A stretch of DNA of 64,000 bases from JASLPR01 sp964496475. GTDB taxonomy: Bacteria; Chloroflexota; UBA11872; VXNJ01. Below, one piece after another: positions 24,489 to 34,700 of this stretch. The stretch is taken from NCBI GenBank assembly GCA_964496475.1, contig CAZBZS010000006.1:1-64000 (forward strand), read 5' to 3'. Position 1 is the first letter of the stretch. The number at the start of each line of letters is the position of its first letter. Position numbers and translations under genes: made by a program. The notes under the pieces are model-generated. The model had not been told where the DNA came from. It saw only the letters and a program-made list of their open reading frames with translations, and searched no databases.

Positions 24489-25322
24489 CTAACGCCGACG
24501 GCCGCGTCGGCGAATGATAAATTTGTCGCTCCGTCGCCGTCCCCTGCGGGTCTTGTAACCCATGGCCGGTCGGCCCCAGGGGGTCTTGGGCGGCATTCCC
24601 GTCGGAGCCTTGCCCTCGCCCCCACCGTGCGGGTGGTCGTTGGGATTCATCGCCGATCCGCGCACTGTCGGGCGCCGTCCCATCCAACGGGACCGCCCGG
24701 CTTTGCCCAGAGAGACGTTGCTGTGGTCCTCGTTACCGACCACCCCAATCGTCGCCATACAACGCTGGTGAACCAGACGCATTTCACCCGAGGGCAATCG
24801 CAACGTTACCATGCCCCGGTCTTTCGCCATAACCTGCAACGAAGTACCCGCACTGCGCGCCAGCTGCGCGCCCCGCCCCGGCTGCATTTCCACGCAGTGA
24901 ACCGTCGTGCCATCAGGAATGTGTTGAAGCTCCAGCGCGTTGCCCACTCGCAACTCAGCGTCCGGCCCGGACGAAATAACATCCCCCGCCGTAATTCCTC
25001 CCGGGGCCAGGATGTAGCGCTTTTCCCCATCTCGGTAGTGCAGAAGCGCGATCCGCGCCGAGCGGTTCGGGTCGTACTCAATTGCCGCCACCCGCGCCGG
25101 GATACCCCCCTTGTCGCGTTTCCAATCAATGACCCGAAGCCGGCGCTTCGCCCCGCCCCCGCGGTGGCGCACTGTTATTCGCCCTTGATTGTTGCGACCG
25201 GCCTTGCGCTTCTTCGGTCGCAGCAACGACTTTTCCGGTTTCTTCTTGCTGAGGTCGGATTGATCTACCGAAATGTAGGCCCGGCGGCCCGGTGATGTGG
25301 GTTTGAAGGTTTTCAGAGCCAT
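24489..25322 (-). CDS. rplB: 50S ribosomal protein L2
   Basis: A 277-residue protein essential for subunit joining and peptidyl-transferase assembly. Motifs: TPGRRAYISVDQ near the N-terminus, RNNQGRITVRHRGGGAKRRLRVIDWKRDK, SAGTSLQVMAKDRGMVTLRLPSGEMR, and the functional loop GSAMNPNDHPHGGGEGKAP with the key His. ATG at 25322; 11 bases from the rplW stop. Confidence 0.96.
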   Translation of the reverse strand: MALKTFKPTSPGRRAYISVDQSDLSKKKPEKSLLRPKKRKAGRNNQGRITVRHRGGGAKRRLRVIDWKRDKGGIPARVAAIEYDPNRSARIALLHYRDGEKRYILAPGGITAGDVISSGPDAELRVGNALELQHIPDGTTVHCVEMQPGRGAQLARSAGTSLQVMAKDRGMVTLRLPSGEMRLVHQRCMATIGVVGNEDHSNVSLGKAGRSRWMGRRPTVRGSAMNPNDHPHGGGEGKAPTGMPPKTPWGRPAMGYKTRRGRRRSDKFIIRRRGRRR

Positions 25323-25333
25323 CTAGTTCTCAC

Positions 25334-25621
25334 CTATACCCCGGCGAAGATTTCGATTGTCTGACCCGGCTGCACGGTCACCGTGGCCTTTTTCCAATCA
25401 GGTCGCTTACCCCGGCTGCGCCCGAATCGGCGCCATTTTCCCCGCACTCGCGAAACATTCACCTGGGTGACATTCACTTCGAAGATGGCCTCCACCGCTT
25501 CCCTGATTTGCGCCTTATTCGCGCGATCGGCCACTTCGAACACGTACTTGCCGGCTTCGGCCGCCATGGTCGATTTTTCCGTCACGATCGGCCGCACTAT
25601 CACGTCACGCAGATCCATCAT
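25334..25621 (-). CDS. rplW: 50S ribosomal protein L23
   Basis: A 95-residue protein at the tunnel exit, docking site for trigger factor and SRP. Motifs: DVIVRPIVTEKSTMAAEAGKYVFEVADRANKAQIREAVEAIFEVNVTQVN and GKRPDWKKATVTV. Two ATG codons occur in tandem (25621 and 25618); the first is given. It overlaps the end of rplD by 17 bases. Confidence 0.95.
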   Translation of the reverse strand: MMDLRDVIVRPIVTEKSTMAAEAGKYVFEVADRANKAQIREAVEAIFEVNVTQVNVSRVRGKWRRFGRSRGKRPDWKKATVTVQPGQTIEIFAGV

Positions 25622-26258
25622 CGCCGCTCCTGCGCATCACTTGCAGCGCCGGTACCGAGGCCACCACGTGACTCGCGGTCAAGATATCGTTCGCGCTCAC
25701 TGTGTCTGCTCGTGTTACGTTGATCCTAGGAAGATTGGCCGTTGACCGCGTCAGCCCAACGCTCACATCCACATCCACCAGCAATACCCGATCGTCCAGT
25801 CCCGCCTTGTCCAGCCACGCCCGCCTCGATTTCGTCTTTTCGTCCGCCAAGTCAAAACTCTTGATGACGCTCAACGCCCCGGCCACGACCTTTAGCCCCA
25901 CCGCCACCCGAAACGCCGTCGCCCGTTCCCGCCGGTTGAGACTGCGCCCGTAATCCCGCGGCTTCGGCGCAAACACCACGCCCCCACCTTTCCATTGGGG
26001 CGAGCGGATAGAGCCCTGCCGAGCCCGCCCGGTACCCTTCTGCCGCCACGGCTTTCGCCCGCCTCCCCGCACCTCCCCACGCGATTTGGTCGATTGCGTG
26101 CCACGACGCAAATTCGCCTGGTGATCCACTATCGTCCGCTTCAAAATTTCGATCGGCACATCGACCGTCAGAAACTCGGCGGGGACCTCGACGGTCCCAA
26201 CTACATTACCGTCGGGATCCAACTCCCGAGCGGAGGCGGAATCAGACTTACCCGCCAT
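25605..26258 (-). CDS. rplD: 50S ribosomal protein L4
   Basis: A 217-residue protein whose loop reaches the exit tunnel and which can also repress the S10 operon in some bacteria. The conserved loop is RRGTQSTKSRGEVRGGGRKPWRQKGTGRARQGSIRSPQWKGGG-like (seen in pieces near residues 52-95), followed by GRSLNRRERATAFRVAVG. The N-terminus has about 20 extra polar residues. ATG at 26258 starts at the last base of the rplC stop (TAATG). Confidence 0.95.
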   Translation of the reverse strand: MAGKSDSASARELDPDGNVVGTVEVPAEFLTVDVPIEILKRTIVDHQANLRRGTQSTKSRGEVRGGGRKPWRQKGTGRARQGSIRSPQWKGGGVVFAPKPRDYGRSLNRRERATAFRVAVGLKVVAGALSVIKSFDLADEKTKSRRAWLDKAGLDDRVLLVDVDVSVGLTRSTANLPRINVTRADTVSANDILTASHVVASVPALQVMRRSGDDGSA

Positions 26259-26881
26259 TATTCCGGCCCCGGTCTCAGCAGCACGATGGATCCGTTATAG
26301 CCGGGCACCGGCCCCTTCAGCAGCACCACGTTCCGCTCTTCCTCAACGCGCACCACCAACACATTCTTCACGCTCACCCGCGCACCGCCAAGGTGGCCCG
26401 CCATCCGCGTGCCTTTAAACACCCGGCCCGGGGTCGTGCCAGCGCCTATCGAACCCGGAGCTCGCTCCCGGTCGGACTGGCCGTGAGTACGCTTGCCGCC
26501 GTGATAACCGTGTCGTTTCATCACTCCAGCAAAGCCCTTACCCTTGGACGTACTGGTCACCGTGAGCCGCTGACCCTGGATGAACTGACCGGCCGTCACC
26601 GCATCCCCAACCGCCACCTCGACCTCGCCTTCCGTGCGGAATTCGCGCAGATGGCGCAGCGGCGATATTTCGCCCAGATGGCCGAGTTGCCCCTGCGTCA
26701 GTTTCGATTCTCGTACCTCGCCGTACCCCATCTGCACAGCGCCGTAGCCATCGTTGGCCAGGGTCTTCACCTGCGTCACGCTGCACGGCCCCGCCTCCAC
26801 CACGGTGACCGGCACGAAATGCCCTGAGTCATCGTAAACATGGGTCATTCCCAGTTTCTTCCCGATCAAACCGATACTCAC
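26258..26881 (-). CDS. rplC: 50S ribosomal protein L3
   Basis: A 207-residue early-assembly protein close to the peptidyl-transferase centre. Motifs: IGLIGKKLGMTHVYDDSG, VTVVEAGPCSVTQVKT, TSKGKGFAGVMKRHGYHGGKRTHGQSDRERAPGSIGAG, with the conserved His/Gln methylation region, and GTRMAGHLGGARVSVKN. The start is GTG at 26881, seven bases after rpsJ. Confidence 0.95.
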   Translation of the reverse strand: MSIGLIGKKLGMTHVYDDSGHFVPVTVVEAGPCSVTQVKTLANDGYGAVQMGYGEVRESKLTQGQLGHLGEISPLRHLREFRTEGEVEVAVGDAVTAGQFIQGQRLTVTSTSKGKGFAGVMKRHGYHGGKRTHGQSDRERAPGSIGAGTTPGRVFKGTRMAGHLGGARVSVKNVLVVRVEEERNVVLLKGPVPGYNGSIVLLRPGPE

Positions 26882-26888
26882 GGCCTTA

Positions 26889-27233
26889 CTACGACTTCAG
26901 CTCTATGTCGACGCCGGCCGGCAGATCGAGATTGAGCAGCGCGACCATCGTCTCCGGTTTCGGATCGATGACGTCGATCAGTCTCCGGTGCGTGCGCATC
27001 TCGAACTGTTCCCGCGAATCCTTGTCGATAAACGGCGATCGGATCACCGTCCACTTATTTATCTTCGTCGGCAACGGAATCGGCCCGCGCACCTCAGCCC
27101 CTGTACGCTCGGCGTTCTCAATAATCCGCCCGGCCGACTGATCCAGAACACGGTGATCGTATGCCTTCAGCCGAATCCGGATCCGCTGCTGCCGGGGGTT
27201 GCGCCGTCGTCTCTTTGACGTTCTTTCAGCCAG
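26889..27233 (-). CDS. rpsJ: 30S ribosomal protein S10 with a non-standard start codon
   Basis: S10 of the 30S head, also the NusB partner in antitermination. The body is standard: RIRIRLKAYDHRVLDQSAGR, GPIPLPTKINKWTVIRSPFIDKDSREQFEMRTHRRL and ALLNLDLPAGVDIELKS. Upstream of the RIRIRLKAYDH block the frame has no ATG, GTG or TTG before an in-frame TGA at 27242-27240. The usable candidates are CTG at 27233 (given; 114 residues, about 11 basic residues longer than usual, including KRRRR) or ATC at 27239. AAGGA lies 27248-27244, so either could be served. A GTG at 27092 would delete half the protein and is rejected. Confidence 0.9.
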   Translation of the reverse strand: MAERTSKRRRRNPRQQRIRIRLKAYDHRVLDQSAGRIIENAERTGAEVRGPIPLPTKINKWTVIRSPFIDKDSREQFEMRTHRRLIDVIDPKPETMVALLNLDLPAGVDIELKS

Positions 27234-27248
27234 GGTGATTCAATCCTT

Positions 27249-28451
<1,203 letters not shown>

Positions 28452-28534
28452 CTATCCCTCTGATTTCTTCGATGAAAGCCGGGCCGTCCCGATTGTCCTA
28501 ATAAGCTTCACGCGAGGTGCCTTTCCCAGTTCAC

Positions 28535-30604
28535 TCAGGTGGTCGCGAACTCCGAACTCATCGCAGCCACGGCCACTTCCGCGTAATGGGCGAATTCAAG
28601 GGTGAACGTGCCGCGCCCTTGCGTTAGCGAACGCAACTCGCCAGCATACCCGAACAAACCCGCCAGCGGGGCGAACGCGCTCACGTGGACTTGCCCCCCG
28701 TCAACCGCCGCGTCGCGAATCTCAGCCTTCTTCGACGCCAGGTTGCCCACCACTTCCCCCATGTAGTTTTCCGGTGCGATAACTTGCAGCTCCATGATCG
28801 GTTCCAGCACCACGCTTCGGGCCTTCGAGAACCCGTCCTTAACCGCCATCGATCCCGCAATCTGAAAGGCAAGCTCCGAAGAGTCCACCTGATGGGAAGA
28901 ACCATCCAGAATCGTCACTCTGACATCAGTCATCGGATACCCGTGCGGGCCATCAGTCAGAGCATTCGTGATGCCGGTTTCGACGGCAGATATGAATTCT
29001 AGCGGAATCGATCCACCAACGACCTTTCTATCGATGGAATTGCCCGTCCCCGGCGCCTCTGGCTCAAGCCCCAGCACCACATGGCCGTACTGGCCGCGTC
29101 CACCCGTCTGGCGGATGAATTTACCCTCGGCTTCCACCGTCCGGCGTATCGTTCCCCGGTACGCAACCTGCGGCGCCCCGACATTGGCCTGTATCCCGAA
29201 CTCCCGCCTCATCCGGTCCACCAGCACCTCGAGGTGCAGCTCGCCCATACCGGCGATGATCATCTGGCCGGTTTCGCTGTCCGAGCTGACCTGGAACGTG
29301 GGATCTTCTTCACTTAACCGTTTCAGGGCCTCCGTCATCTTGTCCTGATCGCCCTGGCCAATCGGCTCAACCGCCACTCGCACCACCGGCGTCGGGAACG
29401 TGATCGGCTCCAGCAGGAACGGTCTCTTCCGATCCAGCAACGTGTCACCCGTCGAGCTATTTCGAAGACCGATCGCCGCCACGATATCTCCCGCGACCAC
29501 ACCTTCCTTCACTTGCTCGCGCTTATCGGCATGCATCCGCAGGAGCCGCCCTATTCGCTCGCGGCTACCCTGCGTCACGTTGTACACCTGATCGCCCGGA
29601 TTTAGCGTACCCGAATAGATACGCAGATAAGTCAACCGGCCGCTGAACGGGTCGCTTACGATCTTGAACGCCAGCGCCACCAGCGGCGCCTCCGGGTCAG
29701 GCGAACACAGGACCGTCTCCCCCGTCTTCGTGTCGACCGCCTCTACCGAGGGCACGTCGATCGGCGACGGAAGATAGTCGATCACCGCGTCAATAATTGC
29801 TGATACTCCCTTATTGCGAAGCGCCGATCCCGCCAGCACCGGTACGATCTCGTTAGCCAGCGTCCCGCGCCGGATCGCTTGCCGCAGCTTCTCGGCGCTT
29901 ATCTCTTTAGCTCCAAGATAGAGGACAGCGATGTCGTAATCGATATCCGCGACCACCTCGATCAGGTTCTCGCGCGCCTCTCCGGCCGCCTGCAGTGCCT
30001 CCTCCTCAATCGGTCCGATTTCCACCGGCTCCATCCCATCGCCGGCAAAGTTCCGCTGGTTCATTTCCACCAGATCCACCACCGCCCGAAAGTCGTTCTC
30101 CATGCCAATTGGGAGCTGCACCACGGCCGGCACCGCATCCAGCCGATCCCGAATCATCTCAACCGTGCGCTCCAGGCTAGCCCCACGCCGGTCCATCTTG
30201 TTCACGAAACAAAATCGCGGCACGTTGTAGCGATCCGCCTGGCGCCACACCGTTTCCGACTGAGGCTGCACCCCCGCCACCGCATCCAGCACCACCACCC
30301 CCCCATCGAGCACTCGCAACGATCTCTCCACTTCCGCCGTGAAATCCACATGCCCCGGCGTGTCGATGACGTTGATTCGGTGATCCTGCCAGAAGCACGT
30401 CGTAGCCGCCGCCGTTATCGTGATCCCGCGCTCCCGTTCCTGCACCATCCAGTCCATCGTAGCCGCACCGTCATGCACCTCGCCCGTGCGGTGAATCCGA
30501 CCCGTATAAAAGAGAATCCGCTCCGTCACCGTCGTCTTGCCAGCGTCAATGTGCGCGATTATCCCGATGTTGCGCGTGAAATCAAGTCCAGATGGGGAGA
30601 CCAT
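28535..30604 (-). CDS. fusA: Elongation factor G
   Basis: The translocation GTPase, 689 residues. G1 AHIDAGKTTVTERILFYTG, switch II DTPGHVDFTAEVERSLRVLDG, G4 NKMDR near residue 140. Domain IV carries GGRGQYGHVVL and the loop that enters the A site (LEFISAVETGI..., PMTDVRVTILDGSSHQVDSS). Domain V ends with LRSLTQGRGTFTLEFAHYAEV. ATG at 30604; 37 bases after rpsG. All domains are complete. Confidence 0.97.
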   Translation of the reverse strand: MVSPSGLDFTRNIGIIAHIDAGKTTVTERILFYTGRIHRTGEVHDGAATMDWMVQERERGITITAAATTCFWQDHRINVIDTPGHVDFTAEVERSLRVLDGGVVVLDAVAGVQPQSETVWRQADRYNVPRFCFVNKMDRRGASLERTVEMIRDRLDAVPAVVQLPIGMENDFRAVVDLVEMNQRNFAGDGMEPVEIGPIEEEALQAAGEARENLIEVVADIDYDIAVLYLGAKEISAEKLRQAIRRGTLANEIVPVLAGSALRNKGVSAIIDAVIDYLPSPIDVPSVEAVDTKTGETVLCSPDPEAPLVALAFKIVSDPFSGRLTYLRIYSGTLNPGDQVYNVTQGSRERIGRLLRMHADKREQVKEGVVAGDIVAAIGLRNSSTGDTLLDRKRPFLLEPITFPTPVVRVAVEPIGQGDQDKMTEALKRLSEEDPTFQVSSDSETGQMIIAGMGELHLEVLVDRMRREFGIQANVGAPQVAYRGTIRRTVEAEGKFIRQTGGRGQYGHVVLGLEPEAPGTGNSIDRKVVGGSIPLEFISAVETGITNALTDGPHGYPMTDVRVTILDGSSHQVDSSELAFQIAGSMAVKDGFSKARSVVLEPIMELQVIAPENYMGEVVGNLASKKAEIRDAAVDGGQVHVSAFAPLAGLFGYAGELRSLTQGRGTFTLEFAHYAEVAVAAMSSEFATT

Positions 30605-30641
30605 TTGTCAGTAGTACCTCAGAATCGTCGCCGCGACCAAC

Positions 30642-31112
30642 CTACCAGCGGTAGTGCGCGAAGGCTTTATTGGCGTCAGCCATACGGTGACTTTCTTCTT
30701 TCCGTCGAACCGCCGCGCCCTCACTGTTCGCCGCCTCCACGATCTCCGCCGCCAGCCGTTCGATCATCGTCTTCCCCGCCCGCGATTGCGCCGCCTGCAC
30801 CAGCCAACGAACCGCCAGTGAATACCGCCGGTCGCCGCGGATTTCGATCGGCACCTGGTACGTGGCTCCGCCCACCCGCCTGGGTTTCACTTCCAGGTGG
30901 GGGGTGGCGTTCCGGATCGCCGCTTCAAACACCTCCACCGGATCGGCCCCGGTACGTTCTTCCACCATATCGAAAGCCCGATACAGCATCCTCTGCGCCA
31001 AGGATTTCTTCCCGTCCTTCATCAGCATGTTGGTGAAGCGCGACACGCTTCTGTTGTGATATTTAGGGTCCGGTTGGACCGGCCTTTTCGGTGGCCTATT
31101 TCGTCTCGGCAT
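30642..31112 (-). CDS. rpsG: 30S ribosomal protein S7
   Basis: A 156-residue head-assembly initiator that can repress the str operon. Motifs: PRRNRPPKRPVQPDPKYHNRSVSRFTNMLMKDGKKSLAQRMLY, VEVKPRRVGGATYQVPIEI (here LEVKPRRVGG), and RKEESHRMADANKAFAHYRW at the end. ATG at 31112. A 115-base gap with a hairpin separates it from rpsL, longer than most gaps in the cluster. Confidence 0.96.
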   Translation of the reverse strand: MPRRNRPPKRPVQPDPKYHNRSVSRFTNMLMKDGKKSLAQRMLYRAFDMVEERTGADPVEVFEAAIRNATPHLEVKPRRVGGATYQVPIEIRGDRRYSLAVRWLVQAAQSRAGKTMIERLAAEIVEAANSEGAAVRRKEESHRMADANKAFAHYRW

Positions 31113-31145
31113 TTATCCTTTGTTCCCGGGTTTTCCCGCCTGTTT

Positions 31146-31170
31146 GTGCGCCGGGGCCTTCGCCCCGCAC
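31146..31170 (-). other. Hairpin in the rpsL-rpsG gap
   Basis: GTGC/GCAC plus GGGGC/GCCCC form a nine-pair bulged stem with a CTTC/GAAG loop, 34 bases before the rpsG start. There is no T-run, so this is not a simple terminator. In many bacteria S7 binds the rpsL-rpsG intergenic RNA to control the operon; this structure is a candidate site, by inference only. Confidence 0.35.
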
Positions 31171-31227
31171 GAACAGATTTACACTATGGTTTGACGGTGA
31201 TACTCCTGGTACCCGGCGCGCTCGTAT

Positions 31228-31638
31228 TTAAGTTTGTTTCGCACCGTACTTCGAGCGGCTCTGCTTCCGATCCTCGACACCCAGCGCATCGTATGCGCCT
31301 CGCACTATGTGGTAGCGGACCCCGGGCAGGTCTTTCACCCGTCCCCCCCGGACCAACACCACCGAGTGCTCTTGCAGCGTGTGCCCCTCACCCGGAATAT
31401 AAGCTAGGACTTCCATTCCGTTGGACAGCCTTACCCGCGCCACCTTGCGCAGAGCAGAGTTCGGCTTTTTGGGCGTAACCGTGCGTACCTGCACGCACAC
31501 CCCCCGCTTTTGCGGCGAGCCGCCCGTCCGAACCATCCGGCGTTTGATGCTGTTGTACGACCAGTGCAATGCCGGCGCCGCAACTTTGCGACGGGCTTTG
31601 CGCCGTCCTTTTCGCACCAGTTGGCTGATAGTGGGCAA
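31228..31638 (-). CDS. rpsL: 30S ribosomal protein S12
   Basis: The decoding-centre protein and streptomycin-resistance site, 136 residues. It begins (M)PTISQLVRKGRRK and contains GVCVQVRTVTPKKPNSALRKVARVRLSNG and the loop EHSVVLVRGGRVKDLPGVRYHIVRG; the Lys and Pro residues in these loops match streptomycin-sensitive proteins. The start is TTG at 31638, forced because an in-frame TAG lies nine bases upstream and no clear ribosome-binding site is seen. A 139-base gap separates it from rpoC. Confidence 0.95.
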   Translation of the reverse strand: MPTISQLVRKGRRKARRKVAAPALHWSYNSIKRRMVRTGGSPQKRGVCVQVRTVTPKKPNSALRKVARVRLSNGMEVLAYIPGEGHTLQEHSVVLVRGGRVKDLPGVRYHIVRGAYDALGVEDRKQSRSKYGAKQT

Positions 31639-31681
31639 GGCTGACTAAATCACGTTCTGTGGGGGGACGAGGCATACCGCT

Positions 31682-31697
31682 GGCGCCCCGAGGCGCC
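31682..31697 (-). other. Leader hairpin before rpsL
   Basis: GGCGCC at both ends of a four-base loop gives a perfect six-pair stem, about 45 bases before the rpsL start in the rpoC-rpsL gap. Upstream in the same gap are TTGTCA and TTGACC boxes on the minus strand, but neither has a good -10 at the right distance. A separate str promoter or an mRNA processing site is possible. Confidence 0.3.
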
Positions 31698-31777
31698 GGA
31701 GCGAGAGGCTACCATCCTCACCACTTTACGGTCAATCATTTGACAGGGGTGACACGCCGTATTGACAACATCCCTAG

Positions 31778-34700
31778 CTACTCCACTACCGGGTCGGCGC
31801 CGACCTCGGGTTTTTCACCAGGATCGTCGGCCGCAACGGTCGTCGTTTTGCCCTCGCCGTTGGCCTTCGCGGTTGAATCCCCGTTCGCGGCGGCGTCGCC
31901 GTTTTCGTCGCCGGTGACAATCGCCTCCCCAGCGTCGTCGGCCTCGGCATCTTCCAACGCCTCGCCCGCCGCCTCAAACGCACTCAGCAGCGCAAACCGG
32001 CCCACACCCTTCCCGGTTCCGGCCGGGATCAGCTTGCCGATGATCACATTTTCCTTGAGGCCGCGCAGACGGTCGACCGAGCCCTGTAGCGCCGCCTCGG
32101 TCAGCACTCTCGTAGTGTCCTGGAACGAAGCCGCCGCCAAGAAACTGTCGGTATTGAGCGACGCCTTGGTGACCCCGAGCAGCACCGGCGACCCCTTCGC
32201 CACCTCACCACCATCCGCCACCGCCGCCTCATTGATGAGCGCGAATCGCAACTTGTCCACCAGCTCGTCGGGCAACAAATCAGTATCTCCCGACTCGTCG
32301 ATTCGGATTTTCCGCAGCATCTGCCGGATGACTATCTCAACGTGTTTATCGCTCACCGGAACCCCAACCACCCTGTAGGTGGTCTGGATTTCGTTCAACA
32401 GATATCGCTGCAAGTTGGTCTCGCCTCGAATCCGGATGACGTCATGCGGGTTCAGCGAGCCCTCCGTCAGCTGTCGACCCTTCACCACCGTATCGCCGCT
32501 CTTCACGTACAGCCGGGCCGAGTGCGAGATTGGGTATTCAAGCGTGTCCGTCGCCTCACTGCTCACCACGATTCTCTTCTTCGTGACCTTAGTGATACCG
32601 GCAAATTCGGCCAGGATCGGATCACCCTCGGCCCTCTTGCCGTCCACCGGAATCGCCTCCGCGATTACTGCCCCCTTATCCACTTGCTTCTTGCTGACCA
32701 CCTTCGACTTGTACCCCGCCGGGATCTCAACCTCCTGCCGCAGAACGCCCGCGTTGGTGAGCTTAAGGAAAATGGCCTCCTCCTCATGCAACACCTCGAT
32801 GTCACCGTCCATTTCCGCTATGACAGCCTGTCCCTTCGGCACCCGCGCCTCAAAGATTTCCTCCACCCGCGGCAGGCCGCGGGTAATGTCGTCCGCTCGG
32901 TAGGTGCCGCCCGTGTGGAACGTGCGCATCGTTAGCTGCGTCGCCGGCTCGCCGATGGACTGGGCCGCGATGATCCCCACCGCCGTACCAATGTCCACAG
33001 GCTCATTGCGCGCCAGGTCCAGCCCGTAACACTGCTGGCATATCCCTCGCTCCGCCAAGCAACTCATGACCGTGCGTACGGTCACGTTTTGCACATCCCG
33101 CTCTTCAAGGAGGTCACGTTCCTCCAGCCCCACAACCTCCGGAGCGCGGATAAGAATCTCGCCAGTTTTGGCGTCCACCACATCCTCCACCAACACCCGG
33201 CCGAACGCCCGAGAAGCGATTGAGTCGCCATAGTCGAACTCAGCCCCGGCCACAATCTCCAGGCCCTCCTTGGTGCCGCAATCTTCAATCGTGACGATCG
33301 TGTCCTGACAAACATCCACTAGGCGCCTCGTCAGATAGCCCGAATCGGCCGTCCGCAACGCCGTATCGGCAAGACCCTTCCGGGCTCCGTGCGTGGATAT
33401 GAAGTATTCGAAGACGCTCAAGCCCTCACGGAAATTGGAGCGCACCGGCATCTCGATCACCCGGCCGTTCGGGTCCGTCATCAGGCCGCGCATTCCGGCG
33501 ATCTGGCGAATCTGGTCAAAATTTCCCTTCGCCGAGCCCGAGGCGCCCATCAGGTACACCGGGCCCAGCGGGTCCAGCGCATCCTCAACCGCCTCGCTGA
33601 CACTCTTCATCGCCGCCGCCCAGGAGCGCACGTGCAGGTTGTAGCGTTCCTGCTCGGTCACGATCCCCTGACTGAATTGACCCTGAATTTTTTCCACCGC
33701 CGCTTGGGTGTCGTGCAGGATCTCGTCCTTTATCGTCGGGATGGTGAGATCGCTCATCGCCATCGTCACCCCGGACCGCGTGGCCCAGTGGAACCCGATC
33801 GTCATCAGATCATCGGCCACCCTCACGCACACCGGCGAACCGTATTCGTAGTAGATATCGGTTATCAGATCCTTCAGCTCGCTCTTGCCCAGCAGGCTCT
33901 CCACTGGCCGCGCTTCCGGCGGCAGGATATCCCCGAAAAATACCCGTCCGGCCGACGTCTTAAATGTCGATCCCGCCGGTCGCTCTTCCGTGATCGCCAC
34001 CTCACCCTCATTCGCGCGCAGAAGAATCTCCTCGTGAAGATCGATCAGCCCGGAGTCAAACGCGGACATCACCTCGTTGGCGTCGGTGTAGGCGCGCGGG
34101 TGATCCCGTTTGGCCACCGGCGGCAGCGTCAGGTAATAGCATCCTAGAATCATGTCCTTCGTCGGCCCGATCACCGGCGAGCCGTCCGCGGGAGAGAGCA
34201 GATTTCGGCTGCTCATCATCAGCTGGCGAGCCTCTTCCTGAGCGGCCATCGAAAGCGGCACATGAACCGCCATCTGGTCACCGTCAAAATCGGCGTTATA
34301 GGAGAAACACACCAGCGGGTGTATCTGAATCGCGCTTCCTTGAACCAGTCTAATATTGAAACCTTGGATTCCGAGTCGGTGCAGCGTCGGAGCCCGATTC
34401 AGCAGTATCGGATGATTCCGGGTCACCTGATCCAGAATGTCCCAGACCTCTGGATCGGCCCGTTCCACCACCCGCTTCGCACTCTTGATGTTGGTTGCCA
34501 GCCCGTAGTCCACCAGCCGGCGCATCACGAACGGTTTGAACAGCTCCAACGCCATCCGCGTCGGCAAGCCGCACTCATCCAATTTCAGGTCCGGGCCCAC
34601 GACGATTACCGAACGCCCCGAATAGTCCACGCGTTTCCCAAGCAGGTTCTGTCGGAACCGCCCCTGCTTGCCTCGCAACAAGTCGCTCAGCGACTTGTAC

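Noticed and set aside
26889..27092. Short S10 beginning at GTG 27092
   Set aside because: It would lose the first half of S10, whose conserved RIRIRLKAYDH region is encoded just upstream in the same frame.
29879..31036. 385-codon open frame opposite fusA and rpsG
   Set aside because: Antisense shadow; composition and lack of motifs argue against coding.
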